From assembly GCA_004151065.3 (NCBI GenBank), contig NWUY0305004212.1:1-10202 (forward strand): DNA of 10,202 nucleotides. The letters are read 5' to 3'. Position 1 is the first letter of the stretch. Each line of letters opens with the position of its first letter. Positions 1 through 7,608 of the stretch are shown one piece after another. The notes beneath the pieces are model-generated. The model was not told the origin of the DNA. It ran no database searches and was given only the letters and a program-made list of their open reading frames with translations. The position numbers were made by a program, and so were the translations under genes. This DNA comes from Larix sibirica. Lineage: Eukaryota; Streptophyta; Pinopsida; Pinales; Pinaceae.

Positions 1-235
1 AATTGGATTGGATACCCATTCATTCAACAGAACTAGGTAAATGACGTCTGTTTTCAAATATTTCTCCACCTCTACCTTGATAGCGGTAGCCTTTTGTGGA
101 TTAACCGATCTTAACTATTGATGAATATGTTTCATGTTCTCGTAAGTTTTAATCTCATGTTCCACTATTCTAGGACCAATACCTGACATTTCTACGCAAC
201 TCCAAGAAAATACATCACGATACTCCTTGAAAAGA
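1..235 (-). pseudogene. pol: reverse transcriptase, N-terminal fragment (window edge)
   Basis: RT copies the element RNA into DNA. On the minus strand a single frame reads FKEYRDVFSWS, EMSGIGPRIVEHEIKTYENM, then a TAG at 115-117, LRSVNPQKATAIKVEVEKYL and YLVLLNEWVSNPI at the edge. This is the conserved lead-in to plant gypsy RT (DVFAWS-MPG-P-IVEH, LRPVNP, EVEKLL-AGFI and EWVSNPV in relatives). The stop sits where relatives have Gln or Arg. The catalytic YxDD motif, RNase H and integrase would lie left of base 1. Identification is strong; the copy is non-functional. Confidence 0.88.
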
Positions 236-1017
236 GAAATATAGATTTAAATTTTTTTTTGGAGAATACGTTGCTCCAATCATGAAATCTTCCACAATGT
301 CGGGGATCTTAGATATGTTGATAGGCATGGTATTCAATATTTTGGCCATGTACCCTTCAACATATACCTCACTAGAAAAAAGGAAATATTGGTGCCAATT
401 TAAATCTCTAGAGATGGTCAAACTCTTTTGTTCAGTTTCCAACTTACTTAACTTAGGGAGGAAGTATGATTAGTAATGCATATCCTCCCATGGCCTTCCA
501 GAGCTAGTCATGGCTTCAATAATTTCCTTGTCTAAAGGAAGGACCATGTCCAAGGAGTCTTAAGAATCCATAAAGACGAAGGCCTAAATGGGTTGGGTAA
601 ACTAATCAAACTCTTCATGAGGAGTAGTCTAATCAGGGTATGTAGTACCTACTTAAATAGATTAATAGGTAATCTCAGTTGTATACAATAACATAGTTGC
701 TTTGAAATATCTTATTTTATCCACCAAAGAAGAAAAAATAGGTAAGACCCAAGGGTAATTCTTCAAATAGGTAATTTTGAACAAAGCCAAGCACTGTGTC
801 TCAGAGCTACTACTTGATGATAGAGATCTAGGATATTTTTGTGATTGACAAGATCACATATATCAAAGAAGAGCCGATAAAATCTATGAGCGAAGAGAGA
901 TCAAATTTTTTCATTAGCATGGAATACAATCCCACACACATATTATTGTGTTCCCTCATGAAATTATCCGCCGTCAAAACATTTAATATCGGGGTGGAAG
1001 TTGGATCAAACCAATAG
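236..1017 (-). pseudogene. protease-RT linker of pol
   Basis: This region joins protease to RT and is poorly conserved in the family. An uninterrupted stretch from 442 downward carries LETEQKSLTISRDLN and ISKIPDIVEDFMIGAT, acidic and aliphatic text typical of the spacer upstream of RT. A run of nine T at 252-260 lies where the frame must shift to enter RT, so homopolymer slippage is the likely cause. The 442-1017 part shows several stops and no motif that I can name. Confidence 0.6.
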
Positions 1018-1440
1018 TAAGAGAATTGATCTATGGTGACAATTTTTTCCTAGTGAGGGAAGTGAATCAATCTAAATACTAATGAAACCACCATAGTCAT
1101 TGCACATTTGCAACTCTATCTCAATAAAATCTTGTAATCTAACATGACGTCAACAACTTTTGCTTTTATTGAGACCATTTTACTAACTATTTGAAGAAAA
1201 GAAGGTAAATTCTATGAGTTTTAAAATATATGCCATCAAATGTAGTTGACAATGGTGGGAGACAACACATCTCTGAAGAACTAAGAGCTCTCCACTAGGA
1301 AAGATACATAATAGACATTGATGCTCTCTCATCCACCACGATATGGAAAATGTTAGCACCATGGTGATGAGCTCTTAATCTGAAATGTGACATGGTGAGG
1401 GAGGCATGGATTGTGATTTTCCACACCAAAAGTAATCAAG
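1018..1440 (-). pseudogene. pro: retroviral-type aspartic protease remnant (pro)
   Basis: This enzyme would cut the Gag-Pol polyprotein. The minus strand reads LRAHHHGAN, then VVDERASMSIM at about 1339-1307. That corresponds to the D-E-G-A-S catalytic motif of plant gypsy proteases, with Gly now Arg, so the active site is damaged. Further on come WRAL, TFDGI, then in a shifted frame VSIKAKVVDVMLDYKILLR, a stop, and, in a further shifted frame, KIVTIDQF, which is the usual end of this domain in the family. At least two frameshifts lie inside. A short match upstream at about 1520-1600 (NARATQNYSIIENLA, stop, EPCAM) is the preceding linker. Family comparison is from memory. Confidence 0.78.
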
Positions 1441-1849
1441 TGTGTGAATCAAAATGATTGAATCCATCTATAGTCGATACAAATTTCTTACATTGCACAT
1501 GGAAGCTCTAAAGTACCTCTAAGGAAAACATGGCACATGGTTCCTAAGCCAGGTTTTCAATAATACTATAGTTTTGGGTAGCCCTAGCATTAGGTATATA
1601 TGCGTATCTACTTAACATGCCCTTGGGAGGGAAGAGTACTATATCTATGATGGTTTCTCTATTTGAAGAGAAGGAAGTGGACGTGATGTAGATGATTTAT
1701 TATCCTTGGAACTAGACTCAAACACATAATAGTTGCATGCCTTGGTTTGAATGCCAACCTCACATTCACACATGTAAACATTAGCATTTGATGGATTGCC
1801 TTCTTATTGAGGGAACCCTGATTTCCCCCTTGCGAGAGTGCAAGGTTAT
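1441..1849 (-). pseudogene. nucleocapsid-protease linker of the polyprotein
   Basis: Decayed coding sequence between zinc knuckle and protease. Recognisable pieces in shifting frames include LQIEKPS and ARATQNYSIIENLA followed by EPCAM and LEVL, which recur just before the protease in related elements as I remember them. The rest, including a Ser/Lys-rich patch near 1690-1780, is too worn to assign. Confidence 0.5.
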
Positions 1850-1959
1850 TAGGGATCCCAACAATGAGTTATTGGGTCTACAGAGGAAAATGACTCATTA
1901 GTACAATAGGTTGTTGAGTCACACCCTAATGTTCCAACAAGTATTGTGCTTCCTCCATT

Positions 1960-2003
1960 TTGGGGAATCAGTGAGCGAGGTGATCTTCCTGGCATAACTC
2001 GCA
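1960..2003 (-). other. zinc-knuckle (CCHC) remnant of nucleocapsid
   Basis: The minus strand encodes CELCQEDHLAH, a stop, then FPKMEEAQ. This matches the C-x2-C-x4-H spacing of a retroviral zinc knuckle. The final Cys of CCHC appears as Phe (TTC), a single-base change from TGC, and the codon before it is now TGA. The RNA-binding knuckle is therefore disabled. Confidence 0.7.
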
Positions 2004-2035
2004 TGGGAATTTCACCTTTTTTCACCACCACTGAC

Positions 2036-2065
2036 ATTATTATTATTATTATTATTATTGTTATT
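2036..2065. repeat. ATT microsatellite encoding a poly-Asn linker
   Basis: Eight ATT units followed by GTT and ATT. On the minus strand this is ten Asn codons (AAT, AAC, eight AAT) in the gag frame, between a Lys-rich basic tract and the zinc knuckle. A coding origin with later slippage is likely. A run of six T (2017-2022) just beside it marks the shift into the knuckle frame. Confidence 0.85.
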
Positions 2066-3879
2066 ACCAAACACTTGCTTCTTGTTTTTCCCTTTCTTTT
2101 TTCCTCTGGATTGCTATTTCCTTTTCTTGTCAAATGATTGAACATAAAGGACATTAAAGGATTATGAAGGGTCTGTGGTGTTCACGTTATTGTAATCATT
2201 AACTGTCATGTTAGTATATAGACACATATGTCCTATTTCAATAGAAACATGGCTAACTATAACATTCTCTACTGAACCAATCACATCGTTGGCATGTGGC
2301 CCTGGATTCAACTTTGCTGGATCCATTTCTACTCTCAATGCATTTGAAAAAATGTCATATAGAACCCTAAAATTAGAGTAAACTAGATCTAGTTGTTGGG
2401 CTCAAACAATGTCATGTTCTTCCATCGTGACCCTAGAGAGATCCACATCCTTGGCTATATATAACAATAATAACTTAACAAACCAATATACTAGGAACAC
2501 ATCGGGGGTTTGAGCCTTAATAATTCATTTCCTCCTTATCCATTCATGAATATGGTTAGAGATGTGGGTCGCAGTGTCCTATTTGAAGGATGTCAACAAC
2601 TCTATCCCTATTTTGTATCAGACTAGTAATTGGAAGTGGGTGATAAATGTGATGCCCAAAGATCCAAATTATTATAAACAAAACTTGGAAGCTCTATATA
2701 CCACTTCATAGAATCCTCGGCCAAGGTATGATGGACGAGTATCAACCTAATGGAATCATCCATCAACAAGTTCAATGAACACTAGAAATGGAATTCCATC
2801 ACATGGTTTGCAAGATCCTCTCCCTCTTTCCCTTTGAACTTAGGAATGTCCAAGGGAAAGTTGGCTAGGATGGGAGGCCAATTGGAATTATGTTTCAATT
2901 GATCATTGGTGATCTTTGTCAAATCAGGAGGAATTGACGTCGTGAGAAATGAAATTTAGGTTTGAGAAAATGAATTAAACGAGCTTTGGGGTTTACCCAT
3001 CACATGATTGTTCATATGATTACCACTGAAAAAATTGCCTCCTGATGGATTTTCCTTGCCTAGATTATATGGTGTGTGCATCTAAATCCTCATATTCTAA
3101 GCAAAAGAACCACTCATAAGGTTTTTTGTACCTTGAAAAGGAGCACTTTCGGCCAAAATACTAGCTGATAGAAAGTATCCATTGACCAAAGAGGGTGTAG
3201 ACATTGGGATATGTCGACCTTCGAAGGAAAGTGGGATAGTGGAGCTATTGATTTACATTCCCAGATCAGGGAAGACAAGGGGAGCATTCACATCAAAGGA
3301 TACCATTTCAAATGAGAAGAAGCCACTAATACGAGGAGAAACAAATGATGAACCAATCCTGATACTGGGAGTAACCTCAAGAGTGGGCCCTATTGGTGTC
3401 CCAAGTATGGTAGGATTAGCACCCCCTAACGAGATTATAGGCACAACATGATTATTTCCCTTGAGAGGAAAACTAGTTAACATAGCATAAGTTCCTTGAA
3501 CAACTGACATATTCACGGTGATGCTCATGTTCCACTGATTCAATGGATTTGGATTCTAGACAAAATCTCTATGCAAGAAGTCTTGAATGTTCACTAGAAC
3601 AAGGCTATGAGGATTTTTTAGAGGAGGATTAAAATTAGTTGAAAATGGGTCATGAATATCCTCAAGAGGGTGATCTAAGGTCATCACTTGGAGGAGGGGA
3701 AAGATTCCTTATAGCTCTTGGAGAATTTCCTTGATTGTTTTGTTCTTGAAGGCCCTGACCTTCTTATGGTTAGATATCTCTTTCAAGACTATTCACAGTT
3801 TCTTGGTTATCTTCTCTCAGCACACTTGCAAGATGTATTTGGATTGAGTCTTTGTCTAAGTTACTGAAGGTGGATCCAT

Positions 3880-5244
3880 TCTTTTAGATGAGAGACCTCC
3901 AACCCATCTAGATTCCTAAAGTGATTGATTTTCCACTATGAATAGACCAACCAAAAAGAGCATAACCTAGGGTACTAAGCATAAACACGTAGATTTTATG
4001 CATCTGTCTTGGGTACCGTGAGCACTTCCCATTCATAGTCACATGCGTGGAAAACCTAGGAAAAGAAACTAGGGTAACCACTTAGCAAGTGATAGTTGGG
4101 AAGAATAACTGGGGACCAGGTGTTTGTGAATGGGAAGGAAACATAGGGATAAATCCTAAACCCAAAAATCTAGAGAGAAATGGTGTAACCATGAGGAGTT
4201 TCCACTTCACCTAAAGTTCCCATTAGCGCATAACCCAACAAGCAAGTAACGAGGGGATAATCTCAATCACTTGCTCAAATTTACCTAGTGCTTGACAAAT
4301 GTGTGAGGAATTCTTTTCCAACAAGTGTTTCTTGCTACTAGTGGATTTCACACTCAATTATTCAATTCCTAGTTTTGTTTCACATGGACTTGGAGAATTT
4401 ACTCTCCAAATTTATAACCAAGGCCCTATATCCAAGACTACTATGAGTTTTCTATCAAAGAAAAACAAGTCTCATTTATTTTATTATCATTCCTTTGAGT
4501 GGATATTGCCGTTTATTCAATACAAGATGATGAATGAGACTCAATGATGTTTTGGATCCATATGAAAATTGAACTAATAAATATAATGATAACTAAACAA
4601 ATCAAATTAAATTGAATCTTTCACTGAAACTATGCATTCTACTCAATTCGTAAATGGTACAAGAATGAAGAAACCGATTTCCTAAAAACTTATATTGCAA
4701 CTCTTTATTTTTATTTGACAATGCAAAACTAAAGAACTAAGTTCAAGAATGAAATTCCAGCAATGCAACAACACACTTAAAAATTCAGTAACGAAAATGA
4801 TTTTTTTTTGAAATTTGATGAGAATGCAAGAAAAACAAAGAAATTGATTGAAAAACCAACTAAATGTGTAGCTAAAGATCCTTTGTATCCTCTGAAAGAC
4901 TAATAAATTTCTAGAAAAGACCTACAAATACCAAATTTTTACCCTGGGGAAGGCTCACGTGTGTTGCTAATTCAACACCTATATGTACCCACAATATCCT
5001 CAAAGGGAACCTGTGTGGCCTCGTGACTATTGAGAGAAAAACATGTGGGTATCCAAAATTTCTTGATAGAAAACACATGGGGGGTAGCTTACAAGTTGGA
5101 AAAATCATCAGAAAGACTTAAAAAACTTCAAATTTTGGTGGTTAAATGATAAAAAAGGATTAAGTAAGCAATTTACCACCTATCACTACCCTAAAACTAG
5201 AAACATTGAGTGAAAACCCTGTTAGGAGTTACTCAATAGAGTTT
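3880..5244 (-). other. gypsy leader between PBS and gag, no gene seen
   Basis: About 1.36 kb of AT-rich sequence lies between the primer site and the gag ATG. Short open stretches occur on both strands (for example minus 4911-5108 and plus 4299-4547), but none resembles a known protein or shows the decayed-frame continuity seen in gag. Long untranslated leaders are usual in this kind of element. A packaging signal would be expected here but cannot be recognised by eye. Confidence 0.55.
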
Positions 5245-5262
5245 TCCCTAGTGGAGTCATTA
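5245..5262 (-). other. tRNA primer-binding site remnant (PBS)
   Basis: On the minus strand this reads TAATGACTCCACTAGGGA. It aligns without gaps to the TGGCGACTCCACTGGGGA-type primer site that I recall from Tat/Ogre-like plant gypsy elements, at 14 of 18 positions. All four differences are G-to-A or C-to-T changes. It starts 4 bases after the CA end of the LTR. I do not assign the primer tRNA. Confidence 0.6.
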
Positions 5263-5994
5263 GTTTTGTTTGAGGAAATTTTATCCTAAATGAATAGGGT
5301 TGGGTCACCAACATATTAAATCAAAGATAACACACTCTAATCTCCCAATTAGTTAGCTAAATTGAGAAAATGACAATGAAAGAGGATGGAAAGGCACCTG
5401 GGTCTAGATGGCTATCATTCTTGATGAGTTTTTTTGATCCAAGTCTTGCTCTTTATTCCATCCAATGCATTCCTACTTTAGATTTGCACAAAATGCAACA
5501 AAACATACATTTCTCAATATTTTCTAACTCATAATAACATCAATTATTTAAAATGTCAAACTCATAAATACCTAAGTAACATTGCCGTTCAGGTTGGGAC
5601 TAGTCCTCCACCAAAAGTTCAAATCAATGCAAACAAAATTTAACACATATTTTTTTGGGGTGGGGAAGAAGAGATATATTCTATTACTTAAGAGATAACA
5701 ACACATAAAAATTATATATGAGCGTTTTTTGTAATACCTCTTTCACCGAACCTTGAGTTCCTCTATCTTGGGCCACTAACAACCAACCAAATATTGAATT
5801 GCTTCACTAATTCGAAGGGGAAGGATTGATAATAGAATGGAAATCCTAAATTGATCTTGGGAAATCAAGATATAAAAAATAGGATGTTTCTTACCAAATA
5901 GGGAATGTAAAATCCTAAATCAAAATGATGCACAATTCCTCCAGCATGCAGGTATGTTGATCCCGAGGTTCCCTTTTACCAACATCAAGGTCTT

Positions 5995-6002
5995 CATTTA
6001 TA
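5995..6002 (-). promoter_or_regulatory. TATA-like box of the gypsy LTR
   Basis: The minus strand reads AAGTATAAATGAAGACC across this site. It lies inside the putative LTR about 265 bp after its upstream end, a normal place for the U3 promoter. It would drive minus-strand transcription toward gag. Assignment is by sequence and position only; AT-rich DNA gives such matches by chance. Confidence 0.4.
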
Positions 6003-6182
6003 CTTGAAGAGGAAGGTTAAGGTGGTTGGTGTGATTCTTAACCATGGAAAATGGAAAAACAAATCAAGGACACACAATTATCACGTTTTTTTAATATATT
6101 TTTTGCAATTTTAAAGATGCTCCTTCATGTTGCTAAAGGCAAACATTTTAGGATCAAGCAAAACCTTGTTTTGTTGAAGAAA

Positions 6183-6252
6183 TATCAATTCTTCAAGTGG
6201 CTTAGAGGACTACATGAAATCTCAATGCTTCAGGTGGGTTAGAGGGATACAT
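6183..6252. repeat. imperfect tandem repeat in U3, 37-bp period
   Basis: Two copies, beginning at 6183 and 6220, agree at about 27 of 33 aligned positions (TCAAT-CTTCA-GTGG-TTAGAGG--TACAT). They sit just inside the upstream end of the gypsy LTR. Short tandem repeats in U3 are common in plant LTR elements and can act as enhancer modules; that role is not shown here. Confidence 0.7.
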
Positions 6253-6266
6253 ACACTTATCAAACA

Positions 6267-6301
6267 ATGGTGAGCATAATAATGCTATAACAATTGATTA
6301 G
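6267..6301 (-). other. 35-bp spacer between the two LTRs, possible copia PBS remnant
   Basis: Directly after the TAACA end of the copia LTR, the minus strand reads CTAAT and then CAATTGTTATAGC (6284-6296). The usual plant copia primer site is TGGTATCAGAGC, often preceded by AAT. The observed text fits with one substitution and a 3-base loss. The match is short and could be chance. If real, this spacer is the first part of the copia internal region. Confidence 0.4.
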
Positions 6302-6394
6302 TGTTAGAAAAAACAATATCGCAGAGCAATAACATAAAAATGAAATGCGGAAATAAAACACATAAGAGTACAATACAAGAGAGACACCAATATA

Positions 6395-6425
6395 CGTGGT
6401 TCACCCAATATGGGATACGTCCACG
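6395..6425 (-). other. nested stem-loop in R/U5 of the copia LTR
   Basis: CGTGG (6395-6399) pairs with CCACG (6421-6425), and inside it CCCA (6404-6407) pairs with TGGG (6411-6414) around an ATA loop. From memory, many plant copia LTRs carry a GTGGACGTAGGC...GCCGAACCACGT element at this place, able to form the same fold with different inner bases. It would be part of the transcript leader near the R/U5 junction. Confidence 0.55.
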
Positions 6426-6571
6426 GAGAAACAACCAGTCCTTTTTATTATTCTGTACAACAAATGAAGGGATACAATCCACAACACATCTGTTGCAACT
6501 TCCTCTCCACTCTTTCATAGTCTCTCTCTCAGACACACTGATCTTTCACTATACACAACCATAATACAATG

Positions 6572-6589
6572 CCCTCCTTTTAAGGAGGG
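6572..6589. promoter_or_regulatory. 8-bp inverted repeat at the copia LTR TATA region
   Basis: CCCTCCTT, TT, AAGGAGGG form perfect 8-bp arms with a 2-base centre. On the minus strand the middle reads CCTTAAAAGGAGGG, in the position of a TATA box about 140 bp after the LTR start. Three CCATG-containing copies follow at 6594-6630. Function as promoter core is inferred from position. Confidence 0.5.
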
Positions 6590-6725
6590 ATAACCATGGG
6601 ATACCCAAAACCATGGGCCTGTAAACCATGAACTAAACACATTATTGACCAAGTCAAGAATAGTCTAGATGACTATGAAATTACAACATTTTACAAGGCA
6701 TTTTTTAAATTTCCAACGGGCAACA

Positions 6726-7123
6726 GTAGGGGTTGGTTGTATCAGGAAGATAATCAAGCTCCACAAACAACAGTTAGATAGTTTGAATTCTTTACATTCA
6801 TTCATATTCCCAAGAGTATTAATGGATTTGTAGATAATATTACAAATCAAATTCTAGACTAACATCTAATTCATTAAATAATATCACAAAAGTAAACCAT
6901 GCATGTGTATACACATAAATCATCATTAATCATCACATGAACACAACCATATACATAATATCATTGCACCCATCATGTGTGAGGCTCATAAAACAAACGT
7001 ATAAAAGCATTTATATATATCATCAAAAAAAAATAAGTGTTTACCTCAAAGTCGTTGTTATATCAAAATGTGATACAAGTGCAAAATAAACAAGCACAAC
7101 ATGGGGGTAGTTCCACTAACTTC
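6726..7123. other. AT-rich interval, no gene seen
   Basis: This lies between the copia LTR and the end of the fossil gene. It holds a run of eight or nine A near 7025 and TCAT/ATCATT-rich text near 6918-6990, and no open frame with recognisable protein. It would include the 3' untranslated region of the fossil gene on the minus strand. A plus-strand open frame starting at 7037 only reads the complement of the acidic tail and is a shadow. Confidence 0.6.
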
Positions 7124-7180
7124 TTAGTCATCATCCTCACTATTATCATAGTCATCATTATCATTGTCATCATCACTAGC
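7124..7180 (-). other. acidic C-terminal tail coded by a decayed ATC/GAT repeat
   Basis: On the minus strand this encodes AASDDDNDNDDYDNSEDDD and then TAA. Thirteen of the last seventeen residues before the stop are Asp, Asn or Glu, coded by GAT/GAC/AAT triplets. Acidic tails are common at the ends of nuclear or chromatin-associated plant proteins. A stop exactly after the tail supports it as the true C-terminus. Confidence 0.6.
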
Positions 7181-7489
7181 CGCAAGGGGATGTTGTACCA
7201 AGGGGGTAAGACTCCTCTAGGAAGGTCCCTTATCCCCTATGGTGCCACATAAATCCTACTCATAATTGAGCAAAAATCAATAGTAACTATGAAACATATC
7301 GATATCTTGCCTCATTAAGGTGTTTCCATCCATGATTAGTCACCCCATCTAGTAATCATTCCACTTGATTGATCAAATACTCTAAGATCACCTCAACATC
7401 TTCCCTTCATCTCTAGGTTGGCAGTACATGATCAAACCCCCTCCACCCTACCTTGATGTCATTGATAGCTTACTAGCCTCACTAGTGCC

Positions 7490-7608
7490 ACATTTTCACA
7501 CAAAAGAGAAATGATGAGGATCAATTGCATGTGTCATATAAAAAATCTAGCTAACATATATGCTGGCATGTAAACAAAAATAACAAAAATAAATTCATTT
7601 TTCATTAC
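7490..7608 (-). other. putative intron of the fossil gene
   Basis: The minus strand shows AAG/GTAATG at 7609/7608, a good plant donor, followed by about 110 bases of T-rich non-coding text (TTTATTTTTGTTATTTTTG) containing no recognisable protein. Coding-like text returns near 7480. The acceptor is not certain; a candidate AG is in GGCACTAG near 7485. Confidence 0.35.

Larger units (their letters stand above)
1850..3879 (-). pseudogene. gag: gag pseudogene (capsid and nucleocapsid), Ty3/gypsy
   Basis: Gag forms the particle that packages element RNA. The probable start is ATG at 3879 (MDPPS). One frame holds from there to about 2672, a second from about 2660 to 2023, and a third through the zinc knuckle. 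The N-terminal 330 residues are Pro/Ser/Asn-rich and include a clean 96-codon stretch at 3253-3543. The capsid domain begins near 2888 with NWPPILANFPLDIPKFKGKE, then GEDLANHVMEF, DDSIRL and KWYIELP. After the frameshift come THFQL, IELLTSF and DTATHISNHIHEWIRRK, and later AQQLDLVYSN. A Lys-rich tract and ten Asn codons lead to the knuckle. Stops fall at expected Trp, Gln and Arg codons. It is clearly broken. The gag/pol boundary near 1850 is arbitrary, since such elements usually make one polyprotein. Confidence 0.85.
1..6266 (-). mobile_element. Ty3/gypsy LTR retrotransposon, 5' part, degenerate (Tat/Ogre-like)
   Basis: Read on the minus strand, the order is 5' LTR, primer-binding site, leader, gag, zinc knuckle, aspartic protease, linker and start of reverse transcriptase. 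This is the canonical Ty3/gypsy order. The rest of RT, RNase H, integrase and the 3' LTR would lie beyond the left edge. Every coding part carries stops and small frameshifts, so the copy cannot make a working polyprotein. I place it near Tat/Ogre-type elements because of the primer-site wording and the IVEHEIKTY and VNP-KA-AIK-EVEK reading before RT, compared with family members from memory. The gypsy assignment is firm; the sublineage is an inference. The 5' flank adjoining the element is 6267-6271 (ATGGT), which should reappear beyond the unseen 3' LTR if the target duplication survives. Confidence 0.88.
5267..6266 (-). repeat. 5' LTR of the gypsy element
   Basis: The segment is bounded by a perfect 7-bp terminal inverted repeat, TGTTTGA at 5267-5273 and TCAAACA at 6260-6266, so it starts TG and ends CA on either strand. 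It is 1000 bp long. The inner end lies 4 bases from the primer-binding site, as expected of a 5' LTR. A TATA-like motif (TATAAATG, 5995-6002) sits about 265 bp inside the upstream end, and a possible AATAAA signal is at 5452-5457. A 37-bp imperfect tandem repeat lies near the start of U3. The partner LTR is outside the window, so the ends rest on the inverted repeat and primer site rather than on an LTR-LTR alignment. Confidence 0.72.
6302..6725 (-). mobile_element. Ty1/copia-type LTR (5' LTR or solo LTR)
   Basis: The 424-bp segment begins TGTTAG and ends GCAACA on the plus strand; on the minus strand it runs TGTTGCCCGTTGG to TTCTAACA. These are typical termini of plant copia LTRs. Within it on the minus strand are a TTAAAAGG-type TATA region in an inverted repeat (6572-6589), a conserved-looking hairpin with GTGGACGTA and GAACCACGTA at 6395-6425, and a T-rich U5 ending in CTAACA. 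Flanking 5-mers, ATTAG (6297-6301) and GTAGG (6726-6730), agree at only 3 of 5 positions, so there is no clear duplication for a solo LTR. No copia gag or pol is visible in the window. Short open frames on both strands here are not genes. Confidence 0.75.

Noticed and set aside
1946-2137. Plus-strand frame with a poly-Ile stretch
   Set aside because: It reads the ATT microsatellite of gag on the wrong strand.
4299-4547. 82-codon plus-strand open frame
   Set aside because: Antisense to the element leader, AT-driven composition, no motif recognised.
4911-5108. 65-codon minus-strand open frame in the gypsy leader
   Set aside because: No family resemblance, no continuation in decayed form, and it lies in a leader expected to be non-coding.
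5298-5315. TTGGTGACCCAACC-like text as a primer-binding site
   Set aside because: It forms a small hairpin and has no LTR end beside it; the site at 5245-5262 has the CA end 4 bases away and a better match.
6301-6564. Overlapping 80-codon frames on both strands
   Set aside because: They lie wholly within the copia LTR; open frames here are incidental to LTR sequence.
6726-6750. GGTTGGTTGTATCAGG as a plus-strand primer site for the copia LTR
   Set aside because: It would need the LTR to read on the plus strand, but the R/U5 hairpin, T-rich U5 and CTAACA end point to the minus strand, and it starts too far from the LTR end.
6900-7020. CRISPR-like or satellite array from recurring ATCAT/CATAT words
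   Set aside because: No regular period or constant repeat unit; this is simple AT-rich sequence.
7037-7252. Plus-strand frame with an Ile/Val-rich stretch like a membrane segment
   Set aside because: The hydrophobic run is the complement of the Asp/Asn-coding tail on the minus strand, which has better context and a stop after it.
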